NCBI GenBank assembly: GCA_045603485.1
Contig: JAZUMF010000100.1
Span: 1-33,327, forward strand
Length of the DNA: 33,327 bases
Direction: 5' to 3'
DNA from: RGIG5952 sp045603485
Lineage (GTDB): Bacteria; Verrucomicrobiota; Kiritimatiellia; RFP12; JAAYLN01
In this document: one piece after another, positions 15,461-22,603 of the stretch
Numbering within the stretch: position 1 is the first letter of the stretch
Layout of the letters: every line of letters starts with the position of its first letter
Notes under the pieces: generated by a model
What the model saw: the letters and a program-made list of their open reading frames with translations, nothing else
The model's database searches: none
What the model was told of the DNA's origin: nothing
Position numbers and translations under genes: made by a program

Positions 15461-15844
15461 ATGAAAAATAAACTTTTTTGCTTGCTGGCTTTTGCCTTAT
15501 TTGCTCTTGTTGGATGTGTTACAACGCTTCCAAAGGGGACTCCCGTCTATGTCTATGTTGCAGAAAATGGCATAGTGACATTCCGCGGAGAGACAACCAC
15601 GCCCAGCGAACTACCAAACCGTATGATCGCAATTGGAGTTAAGCCCGACACACACATAAATATCGTAGGTCAAGGTGAAGTCCCGATGAATCACCTCCGT
15701 ACGATTGTCAAATTTTGCGGTGAGGCCGGTCTTCCAAATTGCACGATTCGTCTCGATAAGCCAAAAATTTCAATATTGACCGGTGCCGATGCAAAAAAAG
15801 CCATCAAACCGAAACAGCCCATAACACCAAAGCTAAAGCAGTAA
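15461..15844 (+). CDS. ExbD/TolR-like periplasmic domain on a lipoprotein anchor
   Basis: This 127-residue protein has a lipoprotein signal (FALFALVGC, lipobox LVGC, Cys19). The mature part resembles the periplasmic domain of ExbD/TolR: a strand-turn TPVYVYVAENGIVTFRGE, a helix-forming PSELPNRM, a strand HINIVGQGEVP, then helix LRTIVKFCGEAG and strand NCTIRLD. Those proteins normally carry a membrane helix with a channel Asp, which is absent here. This would place an ExbD-type domain on a lipid anchor rather than in the inner-membrane motor. The C-terminus is Lys/Pro-rich (KPKQPITPKLKQ). A weak promoter may lie in the AT-rich gap (TTCCGT at 15402, 17 bases, TAAAAT at 15425). The ExbD assignment rests on pattern only. 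Confidence 0.6.
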   Translation: MKNKLFCLLAFALFALVGCVTTLPKGTPVYVYVAENGIVTFRGETTTPSELPNRMIAIGVKPDTHINIVGQGEVPMNHLRTIVKFCGEAGLPNCTIRLDKPKISILTGADAKKAIKPKQPITPKLKQ

Positions 15845-15850
15845 TTTGTG

Positions 15851-17320
15851 ATGCTTTTCAATTCGTCAATAAAAAAGCTTAGGATTCTTGCCGCAACTCC
15901 GCTCTTGTTTGCGTCGGCCTTTATCTGTGCAGATGAAATTACGGTAATCGATTTAGCAACCCCGATCACTCATCTTCTTTCAGGCTCCAACACCGTTGCC
16001 GAAGCAGGCTTTCAAGAGATAATGGCAAACGAAGCCGTCGGAGCGGACAATACCGCAATTGCCCTTGCAGGCTTGGCGACCTGTGCTCAAAAAAAAGGCG
16101 ACACCGATTCTGCGGTATCCCTGTACCGACGCGCCTCTCAATTAACGCCATCCACAAATGCGCTATGTGGAATCTATTTGGCATTGGCGGCAGACACCCT
16201 TCATCGATCCAAAAAATTCCTTGAAGCCGCTGACACATACCTAGAGGCCGCAAGGCTTACGCCATCAATAGCGGAGACTGCGACATATATGGCTGCAGAC
16301 TCATATGAGCGTACCGACAATATCAAAAAGGCCGAAGAACTATATACATCGCTCCTTGAATCAAAGAAATCAAGAGCGATTGCCATATTACGCCTTGGTA
16401 TGCTTTATGAACGCTCAAAGCGCTATTTCGACGCAGAAGCTACCTATAAGCTGCTAAGCCATTCAAAAAAAGCTCCACCATCTGAAATTGTCAGTAAAGT
16501 AACGGCGGGTCTTGCAAGAGTTCAGATTCAAAATAAAAGATATTCGAAGGTCTTAAAAACGCTAGACAATGCTCCACATGACCCATCGGGAGAGCTGTCA
16601 TTTTACAAAATGCTTGCGCTATCGGGGCTCAATAAACGCGAAGAGGCTAGAGATATCGCCAAGTCTTACATTGACACTGGTTCCACCAATAGTCCATCTG
16701 GCGGCATCTTCCTCCCCGAAATACTTTTCTGGGATGCCGTAGACAAATATCTTTCGGGCGACTACAAACTCGCCAGGAAGAAGTTTATCTTTATCTGTCA
16801 ATCCTATGAAAGCCATCGCATCGCTCAATGGGCAATGATGCTTGCAGGAGTCACCTCCTTCAAGTCCTGTGATTATAACCGGTCAGTCAAAGACTTTGCA
16901 AAATTTATAAATAAGCATCCGAATAGCGCACTGATTCCACAGGTAAAATTTTATCAGGCTAAAGCTTTGGCGAACCTATCGCGATTTGAAGATGCCGTTC
17001 TTGTCCTTGATGACTTGATAGGAAGATTTCACAATAACGGGTTCATTATTGAAGCGACTCTCTTGCGAGGAGACTGCCTCTTCGCCTCCTGCGGAGCGGC
17101 CAACAACTTCAGGCAAGCAGCCAACTCATACGCGTTAGCGTTGGCAAAGGCTAACATCTCAAGCGACATGACGGTACGGGCTTCAAGGGGGCTGGCGAGA
17201 AGTCTCTTTGAGGCTGGTGATTCATCAACCTCAAAGAAGGTCATCACACAATTTTCTAAGACTCATCCCAAAGAAGCCGAAATCCTCCATAAAGAAATCT
17301 TCGGGAATCAAACCAAATAG
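15851..17320 (+). CDS. Secreted tetratricopeptide-repeat protein
   Basis: This 489-residue protein has a signal peptide (LRILAATPLLFASAFICA) followed by roughly ten TPR-type helix pairs covering most of the chain, for example AIALAGLATCAQKKGDTDSA, ADTYLEAARLTPS and ILRLGMLYERSKRYFDAEA. Late repeats such as DFAKFINKHPNSALIPQ and QAKALANLSRFEDAVLVLDD resemble the periplasmic YbgF/CpoB and BamD type. TPR proteins act as scaffolds. Next to ExbB and ExbD it recalls the Tol-Pal accessory CpoB, but no Pal or TolB is nearby. ATG 15851 is used; a GTG three bases before is possible. The preceding stop is six bases upstream and no clear ribosome-binding site is seen. Confidence 0.75.
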   Translation: MLFNSSIKKLRILAATPLLFASAFICADEITVIDLATPITHLLSGSNTVAEAGFQEIMANEAVGADNTAIALAGLATCAQKKGDTDSAVSLYRRASQLTPSTNALCGIYLALAADTLHRSKKFLEAADTYLEAARLTPSIAETATYMAADSYERTDNIKKAEELYTSLLESKKSRAIAILRLGMLYERSKRYFDAEATYKLLSHSKKAPPSEIVSKVTAGLARVQIQNKRYSKVLKTLDNAPHDPSGELSFYKMLALSGLNKREEARDIAKSYIDTGSTNSPSGGIFLPEILFWDAVDKYLSGDYKLARKKFIFICQSYESHRIAQWAMMLAGVTSFKSCDYNRSVKDFAKFINKHPNSALIPQVKFYQAKALANLSRFEDAVLVLDDLIGRFHNNGFIIEATLLRGDCLFASCGAANNFRQAANSYALALAKANISSDMTVRASRGLARSLFEAGDSSTSKKVITQFSKTHPKEAEILHKEIFGNQTK

Positions 17321-17337
17321 ATGAGGAGCGAATAATT

Positions 17338-18027
17338 ATGGACACAGTAGACATCAACATAATCCGAGAGGGTGGCCCGATCTTCATAATAATCCTGCTT
17401 TGCGGCATTAGTGCGCTTATCGTCTTTATAGGCCGCCTTATTTCGTTGCATCGTTCACGCATCCAATTTGCCGACTTTCTCAATGGCGTATTCAACATCT
17501 TGGAAAAGGGTAAATTCCGTGAAGGCTTAGCCATATGCGCTGAAGTTCCGGGTCCCATTTCAAAGCTGATGCACGCGGCCATTATGAATCGCCACAAGTC
17601 GCACAACGACCTCAGGCTTGTCCTTGAAAATATCGGCCGCGCGGAAATTGCCCGATTAGAGCGCAGATTGACGGTCATATCCACAATTGTCCAAGCCGCT
17701 CCGCTCTTAGGTCTTCTCGGTGGTCTTATCGGGATTCTTAACACAGTTTTGACGCTTCGCACACAGCTTCCGCTTGTGCAGACAATCGACCTGACGCAGG
17801 GTCTTCTTCAGGCGTTAATCAACGCAGTCGCAGGTCTAGGAGTCGCCATCCCGACATATATCATGTTTAACATATTGGTCGTACGCATTGACCGCATAGT
17901 CATCGATATGGAGCAGGCCTCTGCCGACATTCTTGCATTTATGGAACACCTCCCAATAGACTCATCATCCGACGACGCAGAGACTCCGGCAACCTCTGAT
18001 GAAAAGCCCGAGGAGAATGGCAAATGA
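17338..18027 (+). CDS. MotA/TolQ/ExbB family protein with altered channel residues
   Basis: This 229-residue inner-membrane protein has three membrane helices: IFIIILLCGISALIVFIG, a second containing APLLGLLGGLIGIL (121-134), and a third containing GLLQALINAVAGLGVAIP. The family signatures APLLGLLG and GLxxAIPxxxxxN are kept. In ExbB and TolQ, TM2 has Thr in LFGTVWG and TM3 has Thr in ATAIG, both lining the ion path. Here these positions are Gly129 and Ala163, with Asn162 next to it. The C-terminal tail is acidic (SSDDAETPATSDEKPEENGK). GAGGAG precedes ATG 17338. Its stop overlaps the ExbD ATG by four bases, as usual for these pairs. The family is clear; proton-driven function is doubtful. 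Confidence 0.88.
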   Translation: MDTVDINIIREGGPIFIIILLCGISALIVFIGRLISLHRSRIQFADFLNGVFNILEKGKFREGLAICAEVPGPISKLMHAAIMNRHKSHNDLRLVLENIGRAEIARLERRLTVISTIVQAAPLLGLLGGLIGILNTVLTLRTQLPLVQTIDLTQGLLQALINAVAGLGVAIPTYIMFNILVVRIDRIVIDMEQASADILAFMEHLPIDSSSDDAETPATSDEKPEENGK

Positions 18028-18515
18028 TTGGGAAAAGTTCAAAAATATGGATTGGATGGCGTGAAAACCCAAACAGTCCGAGATATAATCTCCACCATGG
18101 AATCGGCGGAAAGCTACTCCAGATCGTGCCATGGCTTAATGCTGTTTTAATCATAGCACTTCTCGTATTCGTCACCAATCGCATTACCGTAGCACCTGGA
18201 ATTAGGTTTGAACTTCCCCCTTCACCGGTCGAGGAAGCCATCTCCGACAATGCACCCAAGGCGATATTGCTAAATGCTACAGAAGGAGAACAGGCGATAC
18301 TCTTCTACGATGATATTCGTTATCGCCTCACCTCGCAAGCTGAATGCGACTGCCTTTCCGCGGCAATTACCCGTTCCGTTGAAAAGAATAGATGGACTTC
18401 ACTTATTCTCTACGCAGACAAATATGTACATCATCAGGATGTAATGAAGTTTGTGGCAATCGCACGCAAAGCCGGAGCTAAAGAGATACTCATTGCAACA
18501 GATTCGGAAAACTAG
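18024..18515 (+). CDS. ExbD/TolR family protein with Asn in place of the channel Asp
   Basis: This 163-residue protein has one membrane helix (LLQIVPWLNAVLIIALLVFV) and a periplasmic ExbD fold ending in VHHQDVMKFVAIARKAGAKE. Aligning the helix with E. coli TolR (VVPLLDVLLVLLLIF) or ExbD (VTPFIDVMLVLL) without gaps puts Asn39 (codon AAT at 18138-18140) at the conserved proton-carrying Asp. The N-terminal cytoplasmic part is longer than usual (about 30 residues, IGWRENPNSPRYNLHHG). The ATGA overlap with the ExbB gene means coupled translation of the pair. The fold assignment is good. Loss of Asp would be expected to disable proton-motive-force coupling if the standard mechanism applies. Confidence 0.82.
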   Translation: MIGKSSKIWIGWRENPNSPRYNLHHGIGGKLLQIVPWLNAVLIIALLVFVTNRITVAPGIRFELPPSPVEEAISDNAPKAILLNATEGEQAILFYDDIRYRLTSQAECDCLSAAITRSVEKNRWTSLILYADKYVHHQDVMKFVAIARKAGAKEILIATDSEN

Positions 18516-18516
18516 A

Positions 18517-18900
18517 ATGACAGCCAAGGTAAAACCGCAATCAAAGGAATCCTACTCGCATTGGACGGTAATTGCGACATTTTGCGTTATCGTTGCAATC
18601 ATCGTCTCCTTTCCTTGCATACCTGACAAGCCGTCACCGAAGCCTATACCCGAGCCCACGGCCTCCTTCGGCATAATCCAGCTCAACCGAGAAGAGCTGC
18701 TCCCACCTCCGATAATGCGGCAAACAGTTGACATTCCAAAGACTAAACTCGAAAATCTCATTCCCGAAAATCCGAAATTACCGAACGACCTCCCCTATCA
18801 GTCAGCTGACGAACTCTTTTTGAAAACCCTGCGCGCGATTACATCAAACGCGGCAACAAACTCCCCATCTAACAACAACCCAAAGGAGAACTCCAACTAA
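18517..18900 (+). CDS. Short TonB/TolA-like membrane protein without C-terminal domain
   Basis: This 127-residue protein has a basic N-terminus (TAKVKPQSKES), one membrane helix (WTVIATFCVIVAIIVSF) and a Pro-rich periplasmic stretch (CIPDKPSPKPIPEPT, then EELLPPPIMRQ). That topology and its position directly after ExbB and ExbD fit a TonB or TolA partner. The C-terminal receptor-binding domain of TonB is missing; the chain ends in a low-complexity Asn/Ser tail (NAATNSPSNNNPKENSN). ATG 18517 is one base after the ExbD stop. An in-frame reading from 18451 would overlap ExbD for no benefit. AAGGAG near its end serves uxaE, whose ATG overlaps its stop (TAATG). Assignment rests on topology and context, not on a motif. 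Confidence 0.6.
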   Translation: MTAKVKPQSKESYSHWTVIATFCVIVAIIVSFPCIPDKPSPKPIPEPTASFGIIQLNREELLPPPIMRQTVDIPKTKLENLIPENPKLPNDLPYQSADELFLKTLRAITSNAATNSPSNNNPKENSN

Positions 18901-20147
18901 TGAAAACACTTCCTAAAATCACAATTGGCGTTGGTGACCGTTTCGGTCTCGAAGGCGAAGCCCAGCTCAAGGCCGTAATGAAGATTCAAGAGCTCGGCAT
19001 TGACGCTGCCCCCGTTTGGAACAAATCATTCCGCGAACACTCGCTCGTCGGCACAAAGCCGGAGGATGTCCGCATAGAGGCTGACGCCGCTGTCAAAGCG
19101 CTTGGCTGGACAAACCCCTACTTTGTCGATGCCGACCACATTCGTCTGGCCAATGTCGACGCCTTCGCTCAAGCATCGGACTTCTTCACAATTGATGTCG
19201 CCGATTCAATCGGTCAGCCAGTTCCACAAGAAGAGTGTGAAAACTTTGCAATCCGCCATGCCGATTTGGTTGGCGAACTCAAAATTGAAGGTCTTGATAC
19301 ACCTGTTAAGATCACGACAGAAATGCTTCTCAATGCCGCGGCAAAATATCTCGGTGCGGTTAAAGACGCCGCAGCAGTCTACAAGCGCGTCCTTGAGCTT
19401 CGCGGCAAGGATGACTTCTCGACCGAAATCTCAATGGATGAGACAACCTCGCCGCAGACCCCTGCAGAGCTTCTTGCCATCCTCGCAGCTGTTGCCGACG
19501 AGCAAATTCCAATTCAGACTATCGCACCTAAATTCTCCGGTGAATTCCACAAGGGTGTCGACTATGTCGGCGATCCCAAACTCTTCGCCGCTGAATTTGA
19601 TGCCGATGTCGCCATCGTGAAATTCGCCATTGCAAAGTGGAACTTCCCTGCAACACTCAAGCTCTCCGTACACTCAGGAAGCGACAAGTTTGCAATCTAC
19701 CCCGCCATCGCAAAAACCATCCGCAAGCACAACACCGGCGTCCATATTAAGACGGCAGGCACGACATGGCTCGAAGAAGTCGCCGGTCTCGCGGCCTCAG
19801 GCGACGCAGGACTTGCAGTTGCAAAGAAAATCTGCTTGCAGGCACTTCCAAAGATTGATGAACTCATAGCTCCCTACGCTACCGTTCTCTCAATCGACAA
19901 GTCACGCTTGCCCTCTGCCGAAGAGATAGCCTCATGGGATTCCGACACCTTCGTCGGCAAACTCGTCCACGAAGAAGATGCCCCGCTCTACAATCCCGAC
20001 TTCCGTCAGTTTGTACACATCTCCTACAGCATTGCTGCCGCAATGGGCGACGAGTACATCAATGCGATCAAGGCCAATCGCGAAAAGGTAGGCGAGTTTG
20101 TAACCTACAACCTCTTCGAGCGTCACCTCAAGCGCCTTGCGCTCTAA
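18900..20147 (+). CDS. uxaE: Tagaturonate epimerase
   Basis: This 415-residue cytoplasmic protein resembles the UxaE family, which epimerises D-tagaturonate to D-fructuronate in bacteria that lack the UxaB/UxaA branch (described in Thermotoga). Segments supporting this are ITIGVGDRFGLEGEAQLKAV at the N-terminus, SMDETTSPQTPAELLAIL, IQTIAPKFSGEFHKGVDYVG, LKLSVHSGSDKFAIYP and IKTAGTTWLEEVAGLA. Its ATG overlaps the previous stop by one base and AAGGAG lies about ten bases upstream, so it is co-translated with the envelope genes. With UxaC it forms a galacturonate-to-fructuronate route. The downstream enzymes (fructuronate reductase, mannonate dehydratase, KDG kinase and aldolase) are not in the window. 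I recall the family from memory and could not search. Confidence 0.75.
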   Translation: MKTLPKITIGVGDRFGLEGEAQLKAVMKIQELGIDAAPVWNKSFREHSLVGTKPEDVRIEADAAVKALGWTNPYFVDADHIRLANVDAFAQASDFFTIDVADSIGQPVPQEECENFAIRHADLVGELKIEGLDTPVKITTEMLLNAAAKYLGAVKDAAAVYKRVLELRGKDDFSTEISMDETTSPQTPAELLAILAAVADEQIPIQTIAPKFSGEFHKGVDYVGDPKLFAAEFDADVAIVKFAIAKWNFPATLKLSVHSGSDKFAIYPAIAKTIRKHNTGVHIKTAGTTWLEEVAGLAASGDAGLAVAKKICLQALPKIDELIAPYATVLSIDKSRLPSAEEIASWDSDTFVGKLVHEEDAPLYNPDFRQFVHISYSIAAAMGDEYINAIKANREKVGEFVTYNLFERHLKRLAL

Positions 20148-20168
20148 TACCATTACAGCCAAAGTGCT

Positions 20169-21152
20169 ATGAACAAACTCCGAAACATCTTTGGCGCAAC
20201 CGTAGCTGTAGCAAAAACTACAGCTACGGAGCTTCTAGGGCAACCCGTGATAATGCTGCTCATCTTATGCGGCATTTTACTCATTGCCATGGTTCCGCTG
20301 CTCCACTTTCATGAATTCGGAGAAGCCGGTAGGCTATGTCGCGACAGCGCGTTAGCCTACCAGCTCGTCATAGGCACGCTAATTGCGGTAGTTGCCTCAT
20401 CGTCGTCGATTCACTCCGAAATCACAAATGGCACCGCACTGGCGGCACTTGGCAAGCCAGTCTCCCGGGAAGCCTTTCTCTGTGGCAAATGGTTGGGAGT
20501 CATCTCCGTCACAACACGCTTTTGGTTCTGCACCCTTGCAACCGAAATGGTAGCTTGGCGTATCTCCCCTCGCTTCGTCGATTTAGGCGAAAAAGGAATG
20601 GGAATGATAACCGACTCCATCACTCAAAGCCTGCTACTCTTAGTACCGCCGCTGGCACTTGCGGTTTCGGGAATCCTTCATAATCGCAAAGGATATAGAT
20701 TTTGCAAAACAACGGTAACGGCAGCGACAATCGCCACCTTCTCTCTTCTCCTGATTTGCACACTCTTCACCAATCGCTGGCTATATAGTCCCAAATTTGC
20801 AAATGTAGACATTGCGGTAATCCCCGTATCAATACTTATTCTCTTGGCACTAATGACTTACAGCGCCATAGCTTCAGCTCTTTCAACCAGGCTAAACACT
20901 GCCCCCGTTCTCATCATAAGCCTTATTCTTTTAGCGCTAGGGCTATCCTATGACAGCATATCCGTCCATCTTCCGACATACCTGACACTACCCATTCCAA
21001 ACCTCCAATCCTTCTGGATGTGCGATGCCGTAGCAAACGGGCAAAGCCTTCCCGACAATTACCTCTTATTTGCATTACTCTACACAGTCTCATGCATTGG
21101 AGCTGCGCTAGGTATCGGCATCTTACTCTTTAGAGACCGCGACATAGGTTAA
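20169..21152 (+). CDS. ABC-2-type permease-like membrane protein
   Basis: This 327-residue polytopic protein has about six or seven membrane helices: PVIMLLILCGILLIAMVPLL, YQLVIGTLIAVVASSSS, VISVTTRFWFC, LLLLVPPLALAVSGIL, IATFSLLLICTLF, IPVSILILLALMTYSAIASAL and LLFALLYTVSCIGAALGIGI. The cytoplasmic loop GTALAALGKPVSREAFLCGKW matches the ABC-2 permease pattern of the NosY type (a Pro-x-Ser-Arg box after the first helix pair, then Gly-Lys). No ABC ATPase gene is next to it, so its partner would be elsewhere. It starts 21 bases after uxaE and ends 7 bases before yggS. The substrate is unknown. Confidence 0.65.
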   Translation: MNKLRNIFGATVAVAKTTATELLGQPVIMLLILCGILLIAMVPLLHFHEFGEAGRLCRDSALAYQLVIGTLIAVVASSSSIHSEITNGTALAALGKPVSREAFLCGKWLGVISVTTRFWFCTLATEMVAWRISPRFVDLGEKGMGMITDSITQSLLLLVPPLALAVSGILHNRKGYRFCKTTVTAATIATFSLLLICTLFTNRWLYSPKFANVDIAVIPVSILILLALMTYSAIASALSTRLNTAPVLIISLILLALGLSYDSISVHLPTYLTLPIPNLQSFWMCDAVANGQSLPDNYLLFALLYTVSCIGAALGIGILLFRDRDIG

Positions 21153-21159
21153 GTTAAAT

Positions 21160-21909
21160 ATGGAAACGCAATCTGATTTCTCAATTCGGCTAAATGAAGT
21201 GCAAAATCGCGTACAAGCCGCCTGCCAACGCTCAAACCGCTCACTCGACGATGTTGAAATTATTGCCGTCACAAAGACACACGGCCCTGAAGTCGTCCGC
21301 GACGCGTGGGAATGTGGCCTACGCATTATGGGCGAAAATCGCGTACAAGAAGCAGCCGCAAAGATGCCCCAATGCGTTTCAGGTCCCGACTGGCACCTAA
21401 TCGGACACCTTCAAAAAAACAAAATACGCCCTGCCCTGCAGCTTTTTTCTATGCTCCATTCTGTAGACTCGCTAGAGCTACTTACAAACATCGGCCGCAT
21501 CGCAGAAGAGACAAGTCTCTCCCCCTCGATTCTCCTCGAAGTAAATGTATCAGGAGAATCAAGCAAATTCGGATTACGGCCGCAAAATGTGCAAGAGGTG
21601 ATTGAAAAAGCCCTCTCCATGCGCCACATAACCCTTGAAGGCTTTATGACAATGGCGCCATTCTCAACAAATCCTGAAGACTCAAGACCTCACTTTGCCC
21701 GTCTAAGAGAGCTTAGGGATAAAATGGAAGCCGAATTCAACGCCTCCTTCCCACGCCTCTCAATGGGCATGAGCGGCGACTATGAAGTCGCAATCGAAGA
21801 AGGGGCCACCTATGTACGCATAGGCACCGCCCTCTTCGGCGACCGGCCAAAATGGAAGCCGCAATCCGCAACCGAGAACTGCGACGAAGTAATCTACACA
21901 CTCGATTAA
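21160..21909 (+). CDS. yggS: YggS/PLPBP family pyridoxal phosphate homeostasis protein
   Basis: This 249-residue single-domain fold-type III PLP-binding protein has no known catalytic activity; the family keeps free PLP and amino-acid metabolism in balance. Motifs are IIAVTKT with the PLP Lys39, MGENRVQEA, WHLIGHLQKNK, MLHSVDS, LLEVNVSGESSKFGL, GFMTMAPF, LSMGMSGDYEVAIEEGA and VRIGTALFG. Its length is typical. It starts seven bases after the permease gene and ends 13 bases before the hemolysin III gene, so it is part of the same run. In many bacteria it sits near septum or membrane genes; here the context is mixed and gives little functional hint. Confidence 0.93.
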   Translation: METQSDFSIRLNEVQNRVQAACQRSNRSLDDVEIIAVTKTHGPEVVRDAWECGLRIMGENRVQEAAAKMPQCVSGPDWHLIGHLQKNKIRPALQLFSMLHSVDSLELLTNIGRIAEETSLSPSILLEVNVSGESSKFGLRPQNVQEVIEKALSMRHITLEGFMTMAPFSTNPEDSRPHFARLRELRDKMEAEFNASFPRLSMGMSGDYEVAIEEGATYVRIGTALFGDRPKWKPQSATENCDEVIYTLD

Positions 21910-21922
21910 GCAAAGGCTCAAA

Positions 21923-22597
21923 ATGGAAGGCAGCAAAAAATATATAGATGGCGAAATAGAACAAACCGTAGGTGAAGAAATCGCCAACTCGATAACGCAT
22001 GGCGTAGGGCTGCTTCTAAGCATCGCCGCATTAACGATAAGTGTAGTCTTTGCGGCAATCCATTGCCATGCCAAAGTCGTGACAGCCGTTTCAATATACG
22101 GCGCGACGATGTGCATACTCTACTTCTCCTCAACGCTCTTCCATGCCTTTCCCCAAGGCTCAAAGGCCAAACGCGTCTTTCATATCCTCGACCATTGCTC
22201 AATTTACCTCCTGATTGCAGGTACCTACACCCCAATAATGCTTGGTCCCACAAACGCAGCCTGGGGCTGGTCGCTCTTTGGCGTAATATGGGGGCTTGCG
22301 CTTATCGGAATAATCCTCAAAGCCTTCTTCACAGGACGCTTCAAGCTCGTATCGACCTTGGCTTATTTAGCGATGGGCTGGCTCGTCATCATAGCGCTAA
22401 AGCCCATTTGGCAAGGAATCGGTCCAAAAGGCTTTCTCTGGCTTGCGCTAGGTGGCATATCATATTCACTAGGCTGCATCTTCTACCTCAATCGACGGAT
22501 GAAATTCGCCCACATGATTTGGCATCTCTTTGTACTGGCAGGAACGATATGCCATTTCTTCGGCATACTATTCCATGTAATTTTGGCAAAACAATAA
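21923..22597 (+). CDS. Hemolysin III / YqfA family (PAQR-type) membrane protein
   Basis: This 224-residue protein has seven predicted membrane helices. The family signatures are EEIANSITHGVGLLLSI (residues about 13-30), YFSSTLFHAFP and VFHILDHCSIYLLIAGTYTP, and near the C-terminus WHLFVLAGTICHFFGIL. The Ser/Asp/His set (S..H, H...D, H...H) corresponds to the putative zinc site of PAQR and CREST proteins. The physiological role in bacteria is unclear; the name comes from a Bacillus cereus cytolysin report. It lies 13 bases after yggS and 6 bases before gluQ. Confidence 0.9.
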   Translation: MEGSKKYIDGEIEQTVGEEIANSITHGVGLLLSIAALTISVVFAAIHCHAKVVTAVSIYGATMCILYFSSTLFHAFPQGSKAKRVFHILDHCSIYLLIAGTYTPIMLGPTNAAWGWSLFGVIWGLALIGIILKAFFTGRFKLVSTLAYLAMGWLVIIALKPIWQGIGPKGFLWLALGGISYSLGCIFYLNRRMKFAHMIWHLFVLAGTICHFFGILFHVILAKQ

Positions 22598-22603
22598 ACC
22601 GAA

